Origin: Hydractinia symbiolongicarpus
Taxonomy: Eukaryota; Cnidaria; Hydrozoa; Anthoathecata; Hydractiniidae
DNA length: 64,000 nucleotides
Direction of reading: 5' to 3'
Assembly (NCBI RefSeq): GCF_029227915.1
Contig: NC_079886.1
Span: forward strand, 11,057,501-11,121,500
Made by a program: the position numbers and the translations under genes. The stretch's first letter is position 1. Every line of letters starts with the position of its first letter. Under the pieces are notes generated by a model that was not told where the DNA came from, did no database searches, and saw only the letters and a program-made list of their open reading frames with translations. Shown piece by piece: positions 1 through 11,400 of this stretch.

Positions 1-1235
1 TTAATGTACTCGGTGTGCATTATGGGGTTCTTTCCCGCTCTGGTTGATATGCAAGAAAACACAACCAAAACTGCTAGGCCTTCCTTAAAACATTTTTGTT
101 TGCCATTTTCTGACCTTGGCAATTTTTTGACGCCCACAAAATTTTTGAGTCAGGTTTTTCAACATTCTTTTATTTTCCCAGTAATTTGTCCATTCTCAAC
201 CCAAAAACAGTTAAACTACCAACCTAAATTGTTTTTCTATAGAAAATAAGAAATAAATCATTTAAACCAGCAGAGTATGTTGCAACTGCACAAACTTTAC
301 TGGCTACCATATCATTTGGCTACCATATCTTTACAATGTGTATTTGTGCTGGCGTGTTTAAGTTGGAAAAGATTGCGCCAGTGTTTCCTGTGACCACTGT
401 GAAGTACTCAGTTTTTAAAAATATATTGAAACTAGGATGTCCTAATATGCAAACCAAGCTAGAGCATAAATACATATCAAATAATGCACCATATTTCTAT
501 AAAATAAAGCATTCAAAGTATACCTTCATTGAATTTTGAATCTTTACAAATATACCATGTACATGAACCAACTGTGTTTTTCCCAATGTGTTTGTTCTTT
601 GCATCAATAAATTTACTAGGACAATGTTCACCTAGGCAAAAAAACTCAATTATTATGTCAAAATCATATCCCTTGATTCATGTCACTTTAGATTCACCAA
701 AATATGACTTGATATGATCGTGGATGGAGAAGCTGACAAATCACTGTGCTCCAGCATACACAACAGATTTACCACATCGATGTTCTCTGTTTTTTTGAAT
801 ATGTAATGCTGTTGCGAAATATGTATTATACTTATCAAATTTTAATAAAAAAATTCATGTATTTTAACTTCTGATTTTTAGTAGTGATTTACCATGTTTT
901 TACTCTTTCTTCATCATTGTAAAAACATCTCCAAGGCCATGGTTAATTGATAATTCAATCATTGTTAAACATGCTAAAAATTGGTTATTTTAGCATCACC
1001 TTATACCTACCACATTAAACCCCAGAAAACTGTAAGTTGCACATATAACATTCAAGTTTCAGGTTTTTAAAATGACTAAATATTTACAAATTCAACATAA
1101 CATGGCCCAATATTGCAAGTCTAAACACAAAATCAACCTAACATGACTGAAATATACCAAGATTAGTATCTGTTTGAAACATAATGTGTAACAGATAAAT
1201 AAATTAAGATTCCAGACTTAAAAAAGAAAATTAAC
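1..1235. other. AT-rich non-coding stretch, probably intron of the HECW-like gene
   Basis: No exon was recognised on either strand. The HECW-like exon at 1236-1473 has a splice donor at its lower-coordinate end, so on the minus strand this stretch should be the beginning of its first coding intron. Open frames here are short and have no recognisable domain. Confidence 0.5.
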
Positions 1236-1473
1236 CTTGATAATATAGGGCTAGCTTGTCTTTCGGTGTTGGAGACTTTGCCAGCTGCCATGTCACAATG
1301 ATTTTTTCACCTAAATTGACTCGTTTACAACTTACAGATAATGTAGAATGTCTAAGATCCTCTGTTGAATGATCAAGGTTGTTTTCACTGTAAGCTCGTC
1401 GTAATGGGTTTTCAGAATTATCAGCTTCTTCTAAATTAGCAACAGATGGACAACGATCTCGTAACTTTACCAT
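1236..1473 (-). CDS. First coding exon of a HECW1/2-like HECT E3 ubiquitin ligase (partial)
   Basis: The exon starts at ATG 1473 (an in-frame TAA lies two codons upstream) and ends with CAAG followed by gttaa, a good donor at 1235-1234. It encodes 79 codons plus one base. The peptide has a serine/acidic N-terminus, RRAYSENNL near residue 25, then GEKIIVTWQL and DKLALYY. This order matches the N-terminus of human HECW2, where a RANSDTDL-type segment precedes a GQAQNLIIFWDI and DWIGLYHI segment of the HECW N-terminal domain. HECW proteins are NEDD4-family ligases with C2, WW and HECT domains; none of those is in the window because the gene runs off the left edge. Assignment rests on about 60 alignable residues, so another protein with the same beta-sandwich start is possible. 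Confidence 0.55.
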
Positions 1474-3215
1474 GTTTTAACATGCCATGTATATGTTTTG
1501 CTCTCATTATCACTAAAATATGGTTCAAAAGCAAGACTTTACATTAACAAGTATGCAATAGCACATACACACAAGTACACACATAAACATGTCTTGTGTA
1601 TGCTATCAATAACACATGTCATAACTGCTAGATTTGATGAGAATTTGTACAAAGCACACATAAAAATTAACATGCTTTTTACTACACATCACCAAATCAC
1701 CTGAAAAACCCTTGAATCAAATGTAAATGCATTTGGTTAATGTGCAAAGATTAGGAAAAAACTGCTGCAATAGGTTAACAGGCTTTTTCAAGATTACTTA
1801 GTGCAGTTATAAGCAAAAGTGACTAAAATGTGCTTTTTGGTGTGCTGCATTATCCAACTTCTTATAAAGTTTAACATTTTGCATGTCTGTCACCAATATT
1901 ATTGTTTCAAGCCTGGTTGGCACTTAGTACAGACTATATCTACCAACATGTAATGTATCTTTTACATATAAACAAGTTTCTTTTTAACTTGTATATATAT
2001 AAAGATTTACAACAATGACACAAGTGATTTATAAAATTAACTAAAATCAAAGGAAAAGTCATTTAGATGTATTATCAATGTACAACCATGTGCAAATATA
2101 GCAAAAAAACTTTCAATTTTAGTACATAAAAACTTTTAACAAAACAAATATTAAAAGTTATGTAATCATTGATTGATACAACTTTAAAATGTCTTCCAGC
2201 TAGTTAAATTACATCTTTAAGAGCTAAAAGGGATAAGAAATTTATTCTCTACAATCAGTAAGAAAAAATGTTGGCGCATGACCATAAACTTTAAAGATTG
2301 TTCCCACAAGTAGTAATTTCGACTGTTTCTATTTATTACATTTACACAATAACAAACTTGCCTATATTTACAGCAGACTCGAATCTTTATAATTCTGGCA
2401 TGTTAGAAAGTATGAATAGCAAAATTTAAACACTGCTTAGCATACCTATGTGCAAAAGTTGCATTTTCGCAGCACCTCAGCTGCAGAGTATTAGCAAGTT
2501 AATGGTTTTTGCCAACTTCTAAAATTGCCCTAAAACTTAAACTACAGTATGCCAAATTTTTGTTAGTGCACCAATTTTAGAAGAAACGAAAAATCTTAGG
2601 TAGGCAAAAGTACACTTTACTTATGGGTAATTTAACGTGCTTTGAGATGTTCACAGAGTAAACATAAGGGAAAAACATTTTTAGAATGACACAATGCATT
2701 TTTTACTTGTGTAGTGATTTGTAATTTAAGCAATATGAGATACTAATTAAAAATTTTAGCATCTAAATTGCAAATATTTGCTTACTTTTACTGTAAAAAT
2801 GTTCATAAACCTGCCTGTATATTAACAGACAATTTAGCCAAAAGGAAAAATTTTAGGAGAAAACACTAAAAAACATACAAAAATATTTTAGGAGATTTTG
2901 CCAAAATTTTAAAAGAAAATAGAGATTTATTTATATCCAAGTCTTTCCTCTTTTTTTTAATGTCAGAAAGGCTGTTAATTTTAAATTGCAGTAACTATGT
3001 TATCAGTTCTGTTTCAAAATAAATATGCTCAATTTTTTATAAAGTAAAATGAAACAACATTTTTTTGTGTCTAAATTTTAGGTTATTTAGCAGATTTTAG
3101 GAGGATCTTTTTCAGGTTATTCAGGAAATTTTAGAAGGTGCAGCTAACTTGCAAAAATGTAATAGCATATGTAATTACAAATGTTGTCATTTAGCAAAAG
3201 ATAAAACAAAATATT

Positions 3216-3272
3216 AATGACCCTCTTCCAATCTGATCTAGACTGTGTTAGATCTAAACTCAACTTCCTCGA
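3216..3272 (-). mobile_element. Short LINE 3'-end fragment
   Basis: About 57 bp match the sequence at 61404-61460 almost base for base (tattaatgaccctcttcc through aactcaacttcctc). Read on the minus strand it encodes RKLSLDLTQSRSDWKRVIN, typical of the extreme C-terminus of non-LTR reverse transcriptases. The flanking sequence is unrelated to the 61 kb copy, so this is a truncated or rearranged fragment. Confidence 0.7.
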
Positions 3273-5841
3273 TATCAAATACAGTTTGTATTTTACACCA
3301 GTTGCCCACAACAGTTGCCTACACCAGAGAATTACACCAGATATATTCTTGCCCAGTCAGATGAGCAGATTACACCAGCACAGAAAATCATATATTTTGC
3401 AGGACAAAAGAAGGTTGATTTGTATTTTTTGACAGAAACAAGGTTGGACTATGAAAACCAATTTTACATGATGAGGGTATGCATGCCATGTTATCCTGAT
3501 TTGCTCAGACTTTAGCCGTAAAATTCAGAAGAAAGAGGGTTACGAAGACAAATTCATCATCTGGCATCATTTGGCAAATACTGTTTTTGTGACTCTGCAT
3601 TACAGGATTTCCCGGACACCAATTTTCAAGTATTAATAAACGTTTTCATTTAGTTTGAGACCAGGGTCCCTCATATACGTTTAAATTTTTTCTCTTTTAC
3701 CAAATTCTCATTCAATTGTAATTTGAAAACACAAAAATTCCAAGCTTGTTCTTACAGAAATCTTTCTTGTGGTTAAGGGAGAAAACACATAAAGGAAACA
3801 CACATCTGTGTAAAATGATTACAGAGAACATCAATTATATCATTAGTTAGCATCGTGGTTTTTAAGGAAACATGCAGTTGTCATGATCAGCTAGTACAGA
3901 AATTATAGCCTTGTTTTCAACATGAATTTTGAGATATAGCCTTATTAACTTTCTGGTTAGTATTCATTTAACTAGCTATAGCTAGCTATATAGCATATTT
4001 TTGGGTATGAAAATACCCCAGTTGATAACGGTAGATACAATTATGACGCAACTTTATAGCTACAAACAAAATTTATTCCATTTTTAAAAAAACAGTCAAC
4101 TCAGCACCACAACCTAAGAATTCTAGAATAGCTTAAACTCAAATCAAATCCATATGCCCTCTGTCCTCAACATCCGTCTGAACAGTTTGTGATGCCAGAA
4201 TTGTGTATACTTTTGACGAGATTTTAAACCATGGCCCAAACACGGACATTTAAAGAACTTCTCTTCACCTTATATTTTCTTTTGAATTAAGGACGTTTAA
4301 CAGGAATAAAATCCTCATGTATCAAAAGTATAGTTGAACTATAAAAAGCAGTTTTATCATTAAACTACATAAAGATTATTTTATGATGCTCTTTAAAACT
4401 CAAACAGACTATTACTTTTTAATATATAGATGTACCACGGAGGAGAGATGTTTATCAATTTTGTAGACACACGCTTGGCTATCCTTTAAAACAACTTTCG
4501 TATTTGCACACAGTTCATTCGCATATGACAAGCCAAACTTCGCGTTGAGTTTATGAAAAGTGAGGTATATATTTTATTTACTTAAATTTTGTAAATTCTA
4601 AACTTTCAGGCGTTAGCTATAAAACTAAAAAGCTTGGTATCGACTGATTTTACTAGCCATACATGTTAGTTGATCCAAAATAAAAAAACTAGCTAGCTAG
4701 CTAGCTTTAAAGAATTGGCATTCAGGAAAATTAATGTTGCAGAAATGAAAACTTGGTAATATCAGCAATAACCCTGACCTTATCCTTTTGTTGAGAAAGT
4801 TAAGTGTGTTCAAAAAGTTGGAAATAGCTTCTTTTTAATAGCTCTGCTATGCCTATGATCCTCCTTCATATTTTTGAAAACCTTGTTATACTACCATTTT
4901 TTTAAAAAAAATGTAGCTAGCTAAATATTTAGGACGTGGATATTCTGCCAGTAAATAAGTGGGGGCATTTATTCTGCCAGCAGTAACCAACAACCAGCAG
5001 AATAAAGAGAGATATTAGTCTGCCGGCACTATATACCTTCTTCAATTGGTTTTTCATCCCCCCTTTTCCAGAATATGGTAACATTATTTTAAGAATGTAA
5101 TGACAAAAGAATTATTGACTTTTGTATTGTAAACCTTGGTAAAAAAAGCAAATATTCCCATCTGTGCTATTAAAACAAATGTTGTAGTATCTAATTAAGC
5201 ACCTTGCACGAGAGCGTGTTTTGACAAACTCTGCTTTACATATGACGAAGGAACAACAAGAAATATACGTTAATTGTTATAATTTTTCAATATAACATGA
5301 TACAATGCATTCACATAGTAATGAACAGCCTTATTTTAATACGCCATCACTCACACCTGATATTACATACCACATGCAATAAACACTAAGTCGGTTAATT
5401 TGAATAAACAAAATAAATTTGTGTTTGGTAGAAGAGATGTACTCTGATACTTTCAATAGACCAAAAAACACCTTTAATACTAAACAATGCCACATAGTCT
5501 TGTCATAATTAGAAAAATGGACATCTTCTGAAAACAACAAAATATCGTGAAGTACAGGTATGATAGGCAAGTTTTTTTGTATACCTCTCATATTGGACTT
5601 CAGCAAGATAAACTTAAATGGTTTTGTACTTGACCATTGAACAAGGTGGGTAACAAAGAGTTGTAGAGTTGATTCTTATAGTAGAAATAAAGGTGTTGAC
5701 ATTTTATAGCAGAATGTTTTGTATGCACGGAAACCTGAGTGACAATTTTCTAATTAACCTCATAATATGCTTCTTTTACAAGAACCCTGCACTAAATATT
5801 TACTAATTTCTCATTGCCTGTTAACAAGACAACCTGCTTAT

Positions 5842-5873
5842 GGTTGCTGTATACAAGTATGTATACAGCAACC
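5842..5873. repeat. Perfect short hairpin
   Basis: ggttgctgtatac and gtatacagcaacc form 13 bp perfect arms around a 6 nt loop. It belongs to a set of small perfect palindromes in non-coding DNA of this window. Confidence 0.8.
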
Positions 5874-6747
5874 ACAATAACCAAAAGCTGTAAAAAGAAA
5901 ATGCTTCTTCGAACTGTTTAATAGCCACACTGTTCGAAGTGGGCAAGAACTGACACCACCATTCTATGTCCTTCCGTGAATCAGAATTGAACTAATGTGG
6001 TAGGATGTTCGTAGATGTTAAAAGATTAAACAGGCACCTCAAAAACATGCAACCACATTTAACAACCTTGCTGGCAAAGGACAGCGAGCCAATAAGGGAC
6101 ATTTTTTTCTTTGTATACTTCTTTCCACAGTTGTAAGGTATTATGTAATTCCTGAAACTTATTGTTAGGTTAAGCATATAATAAACTTCCTGGTGTCAAT
6201 TTCTATTCCAAGGTATATAATGACCTGTGATGGTCTAGCAAGCGAAAGAAAACGAAGTGCTCAGAATACATCTTCAATTACTTGCAATGTTGTTAGACAT
6301 GTATCTCTTGTTCTCTCCCCTGTGATAAAATTGTCTTAGTAATCCAATCCAACTGGTCTGCAAATGTATTAAAGATAAACAATGAAAACAACCTCCAAAG
6401 GGAAGAACAATATCAAAGAAATACCAGCCTTTCCATTAGTAACCCAAAAGGTTCCAGTCCTAAGGGTGAACTAGGCATAATCTTAAAGCATGATTAATAT
6501 TCAACTTAGCTAAGAAACAATGCCAACCTAAACAAAGAACCATGCAGACTGCATCATCAAAAAAAAAATACAAAACTGAGTATATATTCATCTTTAGAAA
6601 TCCCATCATTCACTGAACATCCCTTCAGAGATCATAAATCTAAAACAACCCTTACCATACCATCCTTTTTTTGGGGCAGCACCTAGGGGAAAGCTGTAGG
6701 CTTATGCTGCTAGTGCAGTGTGAGGCGTTGTGGTTTTATATGCAGCC

Positions 6748-7095
6748 ATGTAGCTCCGTAGATTAGTGGTTATAGCTCTCGTACTCTTTGTGGGAGACTG
6801 GGGTTTGATTCCTCTTGACGGCGATTCAACATGGGTGAGTGAATGTTACCATAGCCACGGGTTAACGCCAGCCATGTGAGGGAAATTGGGGAGATTGGAC
6901 GCTGTGTGGGTTGTTGGATGTTGCCGGGAGTTGTCTAGTAGAGCGTGGGCCCTAATTGAGTCTGTGTAGCTCAAAATGAGCATTTAATACTCTAGGACTC
7001 TCCATCTAAGCCATGCCCCTCCTTGAAATAATAGACAGGGTATATCCCTCGATATTTGTGAGGCTAGCCATGTAAAATATGCACATCTATCTCTC
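6748..7095 (+). mobile_element. tRNA-derived SINE, long copy
   Basis: The head (about 6750-6825) looks like a tRNA gene promoter: an A-box-like TAGATTAGTGGTTATAG and a B-box-like GGTTTGATTCC, separated by about 30 bases. The body is about 190 bp. The tail from about 7019 (ataatagacagggtatatcc through catgtaaaatatgcacatc) is nearly identical to the tail at 24430-24505. It ends in a tatctctc-type microsatellite. An RNA polymerase III head plus a shared tail plus a simple-repeat 3' end is SINE architecture. It does not fold as an intact tRNA by eye. Confidence 0.8.
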
Positions 7096-8442
7096 ATTAT
7101 TGATCAAGACCTGATTAATAAGTTTTTTTGCAGGCAAGTGAGACTAATCTCCCTTGCAACCTTTGCAAAGATCAGGTCTATATCACCCCCATTGTGCGAG
7201 GCTCTAAAAGACATCGTCAAGGTAAAGCTACTAACCACAAGTGCTGAAGAATTGTACCTCTGTGATCATAATTAACCTTAGCAAAACTTGCAGTTTAGCT
7301 TTTAAATTTAAATACTCTGCTATTGAGCAGAGTATTTAAATTTTATTTGCGATTTTAAATTTATTTTGCGTTTTTAATTTTTTTCATGCACATGCACTGC
7401 GAAAAGTTAAAAAAATATACAAACCAAGGGTGTAAAACTGCAGACTAGATTTTTAATATTAGTTAGGAAGACAAAGTTTCTGGTCACATGCAGGGAAGTA
7501 TAAGTACAGAAGAGAAATGTCAAAATACAGAAAATAAGTGTGAGAATATAGAATAGAACTGTTTGAATCATAGAAGAGAAGTACTTTTAAATTGGAAAAG
7601 AAGTGAACCATAGGGGCAATCATACTAAGTCACAATTCCGGAATTAATTTATTGAAAAAGAGGGCCGAATTTCATAGTTCGTCCCACAAGCAGTTATAAA
7701 CACTGTTCCTACAAAAGACAAAGGCATTACGAACTTGTCAAAGTTCACTTGTCAATGATCGCAAGCGGACTTAGGACTTCGAATCTTATTATTTGATTAG
7801 TTTCAAATTCTTAACCCATAAAAATTTTTGCTGACATCAGCACACCCCGTTTCCCCGAATTTTAGCACCTTAGTGAGCCGTCATGTGGATTGTTCCGAAA
7901 TGCGGACATGGCAGAAACTGCCAGTAGCGCATTTTCGACGCTATTTACCTGGACTACACATCTCCCAAAGCAAAGCTTTCGCAGCCTGCCGGCTGCAGAG
8001 TTTGGCCAGTTCTATAAATAGCCAAAAATTGGCCTTTTCCAATAATATTATGTCCAGGATTGTAGTAGTTTGGCCTTCCTTTTAAGAAAAATAAAATAAG
8101 TGAATGATGAAAGAAGACAATAATAAAATATTATTATAAGCAATGATTTTCATCAGCATTGTCATTATTAGTTGTTATGCAACTTTCCATAATTTAATTT
8201 ACAATACAATTCCCAGTCGTTTCCCATGCAACCTCTGTACAGTATATAGTGGAAAAGAAATTTTTTAACTCAACTCTTTTAAATTATTTTTGTAATTTCT
8301 ATATTTTTAGATTACTCGCACAAATAATATATTAAAGCTTAGAAGCACGATTTATCTTGCGCATACTTCTTTCTTATTTAAGTGATGGGTTTGTTATAAT
8401 ACTGTTTTTTTCCAATAGATCAAAGTCAACAGATTGGCAACA
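7096..8442. other. Intergenic DNA and likely promoter/5'UTR of the NEMP gene
   Basis: No coding exon was recognised. A possible 3' splice site (tttttccaatag, ending about 8418) lies 24 bases before the NEMP start codon, so a non-coding 5' exon may sit somewhere in this stretch. Confidence 0.4.
7304..7343. repeat. Perfect short hairpin
   Basis: aaatttaaatactctgc is followed after a 6 nt loop by its exact reverse complement, giving 17 bp arms. Confidence 0.85.
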
Positions 8443-11400
8443 ATGACATTGTTATCCATTGTTCTTTTTATTTTATCGTTTGAATTTTGTTTGGGTGAGA
8501 ATGTAGGTAGGTAAAACTTTATAATCAAAATTTGTTCAGTTGGTGGAATAAAGAGTAGTTTATTTTATTACGTGTGATTCAGACTTGCTAAATAAATCTA
8601 CCACCAAAATAATTATTTCTTTATGATGTATATATAACTTTGCACATTAAATTCTTACCTATCAATCTTTTATAAATAAAACAAGATACTAAATTAACAG
8701 CTTTTCTGGCTGAATAATGCAAGCTCTCACATGCATTTAGCAGATATATTTTTGTTGTGCTCCAGACCTTTGTATTCAGTGCATTTTATTTAAAAGTCAA
8801 TAAATAAGTCAATAAATGCTCAATATTTTATTTTTTCCACAATATGTAATTTTTTCTTCCAGTTTCCCTTTAAAAAAAAAATTTCACATCTTATAATGAC
8901 TTTCATTATAAAATTTTAAAAACATATAGAATGTTTGTAAAAAAAGAGTTTGTAATTAGAAAGTTAATGATAAAAAATTAAATTTTGCAGAAAATTAATG
9001 TATAATCTTTGAGTTTTGGATTTCTCATTTCAAACAGTAAATACCCAATTAAAAAATTTATTTAAGGGTTTCTAAGAGTTTAATTTAGGATCTAAGAATT
9101 TTGCAGAATATTTTCGCAGTTTGAAAAAAGGAAAACAACAAAATTTTCCTTTGAAAAGTTAAATTATAAGTACTTACTTATGAAAGTCTACCAAAATCCT
9201 GGTTTTTTAATGCAAAAAAAAAAATAATTTTAAAAAAAAAATTCCTGAGGGAAGGAAATATTTCCTGAGGAGCTAAATTAGTTGGTCATATCCATGCCAC
9301 TGAAAAATACGAGGAAATTAATTTGCAGAATTGAAATCGCCAATGTGAGCAATATATAAGCAAATATTGATTATATAATTTTGTTCTTCGTCCTATTTAA
9401 TTGTTGTTTTAATCCATTATTTTAGACTTGCCAGGTATTTCTATTAAGCATGGTATGAAATTCACTGTCAATCAAAGCTTTCTCGGACAATATTATTTTA
9501 AGAAGGAAGATGTAACACTACGAACAATATTTGCATCAGTAAACATTACCTGTCGTGCAGAGAAGCGCTTTGAATTTTCATCGGAATACGAGTATGTTTT
9601 AATTTATTGCAATTTATTGCAATTTTAACATCAATCTTGTCAGAAAACAGAGGCAGCATACTTTCTTATCTTTGGTGATAGTAAAAAAATATGTTGTTTG
9701 TACAGTATAAGTACAACGCGCATAAAATTGCAGATGCAGTGAACTTTGCATTGCATTGTTGCTTCAAAACACGGTTTTTTAGCATATGAAATATGTGTAT
9801 TTTCAAAAATTTCAAAAGTTCTACCATAAATTGTAATATAGTTAAGAAGCAGAAATAATTTTTTTTTAAATTTGAATATTTTTATTTTTGTAGATATGAA
9901 GATAAAGCAATTTATTTTTTATGGAAGAGGTTATTATTTTTACAAAGCAGCAGGTTCCACTTTATTTCGAAAAGAATCTCACCGTTTGAAGACTTTTATT
10001 TCAACATAAGTTTTCCAGATGGTAATAATCATACAGTACACATAACTTCTAATATTACAGGTAAATAAAAAGGGAGTAAAAATTCATATTTCCGGTGTAT
10101 GTCTTTAAGTAAACATAATTTTATCAGCACTGTGTGATATAATACATTTTGTATAATGCTATAAGGCTTCAAAGAAGCATGGGCTAAAGTATAAGCACAG
10201 CCGATTTTGGATTTTTTGCATTAAAAAAAAGGTGTATCTTGGAAAAAATTTAAGAAATGTTTGTGTTTTGATGACTGATGATATTTTAAAATCAATAACT
10301 TTATGGGCAACAGTTGGTTTCCAAGAAAATTTTTGTAACATATCATCAAAACACAAACATTTCTTAAATTTTTTCCAAGATACACCTTTTTTTAATGCAA
10401 AAAATCCAAAATCGGCTATGCTTATACTTTCGCCCATGCTTCTTTGAAGCACAACATCTTTTAATTAAAATACATTTAGTTAAAGAACTAAATGTATTTT
10501 AATTAAAAGATGTTGTGATGATGTTGAAGAGATATTTGACAGAAATCGGTGAGGATGCTTGGGCTAGCAAAAAACACATTATAACTCTCCCATGCATGTA
10601 CCCGAAATCCAGACGACACCTATCTGCAACACTAACTTATCTTGTCTCGACCAACTTTTCGTTATTTGTTTCTCTTTTTTTTTACAACTTCTTGTTGTTT
10701 TCTTTTTTCTCTTTTTTAAATCATAAATTTATATGCTATAGACTTGTAAGAGAGAAAAGACTCAGTGGCCTGGCTAACTGAGACAACACCCAATGTGGGT
10801 AGACAAATCACCATGCACCTGTATCGAAGTTAAAAAGTGTTTATACTACTTTACTAGCTAGCAACCCACCCATTTTACCAGCTAGCAACCCACCCATTTT
10901 ACCAGCTAGCAACTGTAATTAATATGAGCTAAATTATATTCAGCTCCATAAAAAAAGATCAGATAAACCTAGACATTTTAAAGTGACATTTTATGAAATG
11001 AGATTTTCGTTGAATTGCTGAGAAAACGTTTTGAAGTTGTATGCATGAAGTTTTTCATAAAAATGTAACAATTTTTTTAGGTGTAAACAAATACCAACTT
11101 GTGATGTTCATGGTGGGATGTTTAATCTTTTTTGCTGCGAAATACCTCAGTAGGTATGAATGATTTGTGACAAAATAATGTAAAAAATTCCATTAATTCA
11201 GTATTTTAAAAAAGAGCTCGTGTCCTACAATCCAAGAGATGAGGTTGCTAACTATTAGCTAGCTACCAATATTCCGGTAGTTGATAACCATTATCATAGT
11301 AGTTTTCTCACAACTATATGCTGGACTAAATACCTGCTACAATATGGAATTATTTCATATTGTAGCAGGTCAGCAAAATGTAGCCTAGATTGGCTAGCTA

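Larger units (their letters stand above)
1474..6747. other. Gene-poor AT-rich stretch
   Basis: This stretch should contain the 5' flank or upstream introns of the minus-strand HECW-like gene. I see only short chance ORFs, a LINE fragment at 3216-3272, an AGCTAGCT-rich low-complexity patch near 4690-4706, repeated attctgccag words at 4940-5030 and a small perfect hairpin at 5842-5873. No coding exon was supported. Confidence 0.5.

Noticed and set aside
4690-4706. AGCTAGCT tracts (also near 36852 and 59100) as a binding-site array
   Set aside because: They look like simple low-complexity sequence dispersed in non-coding DNA, without consistent spacing.
6750-6825. A functional tRNA gene
   Set aside because: A and B boxes are present, but the acceptor stem does not pair and the sequence continues as a SINE body.
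10159-10452. 97-codon minus frame and its 71-codon plus partner
   Set aside because: Both are arms of the foldback MITE read in opposite directions.
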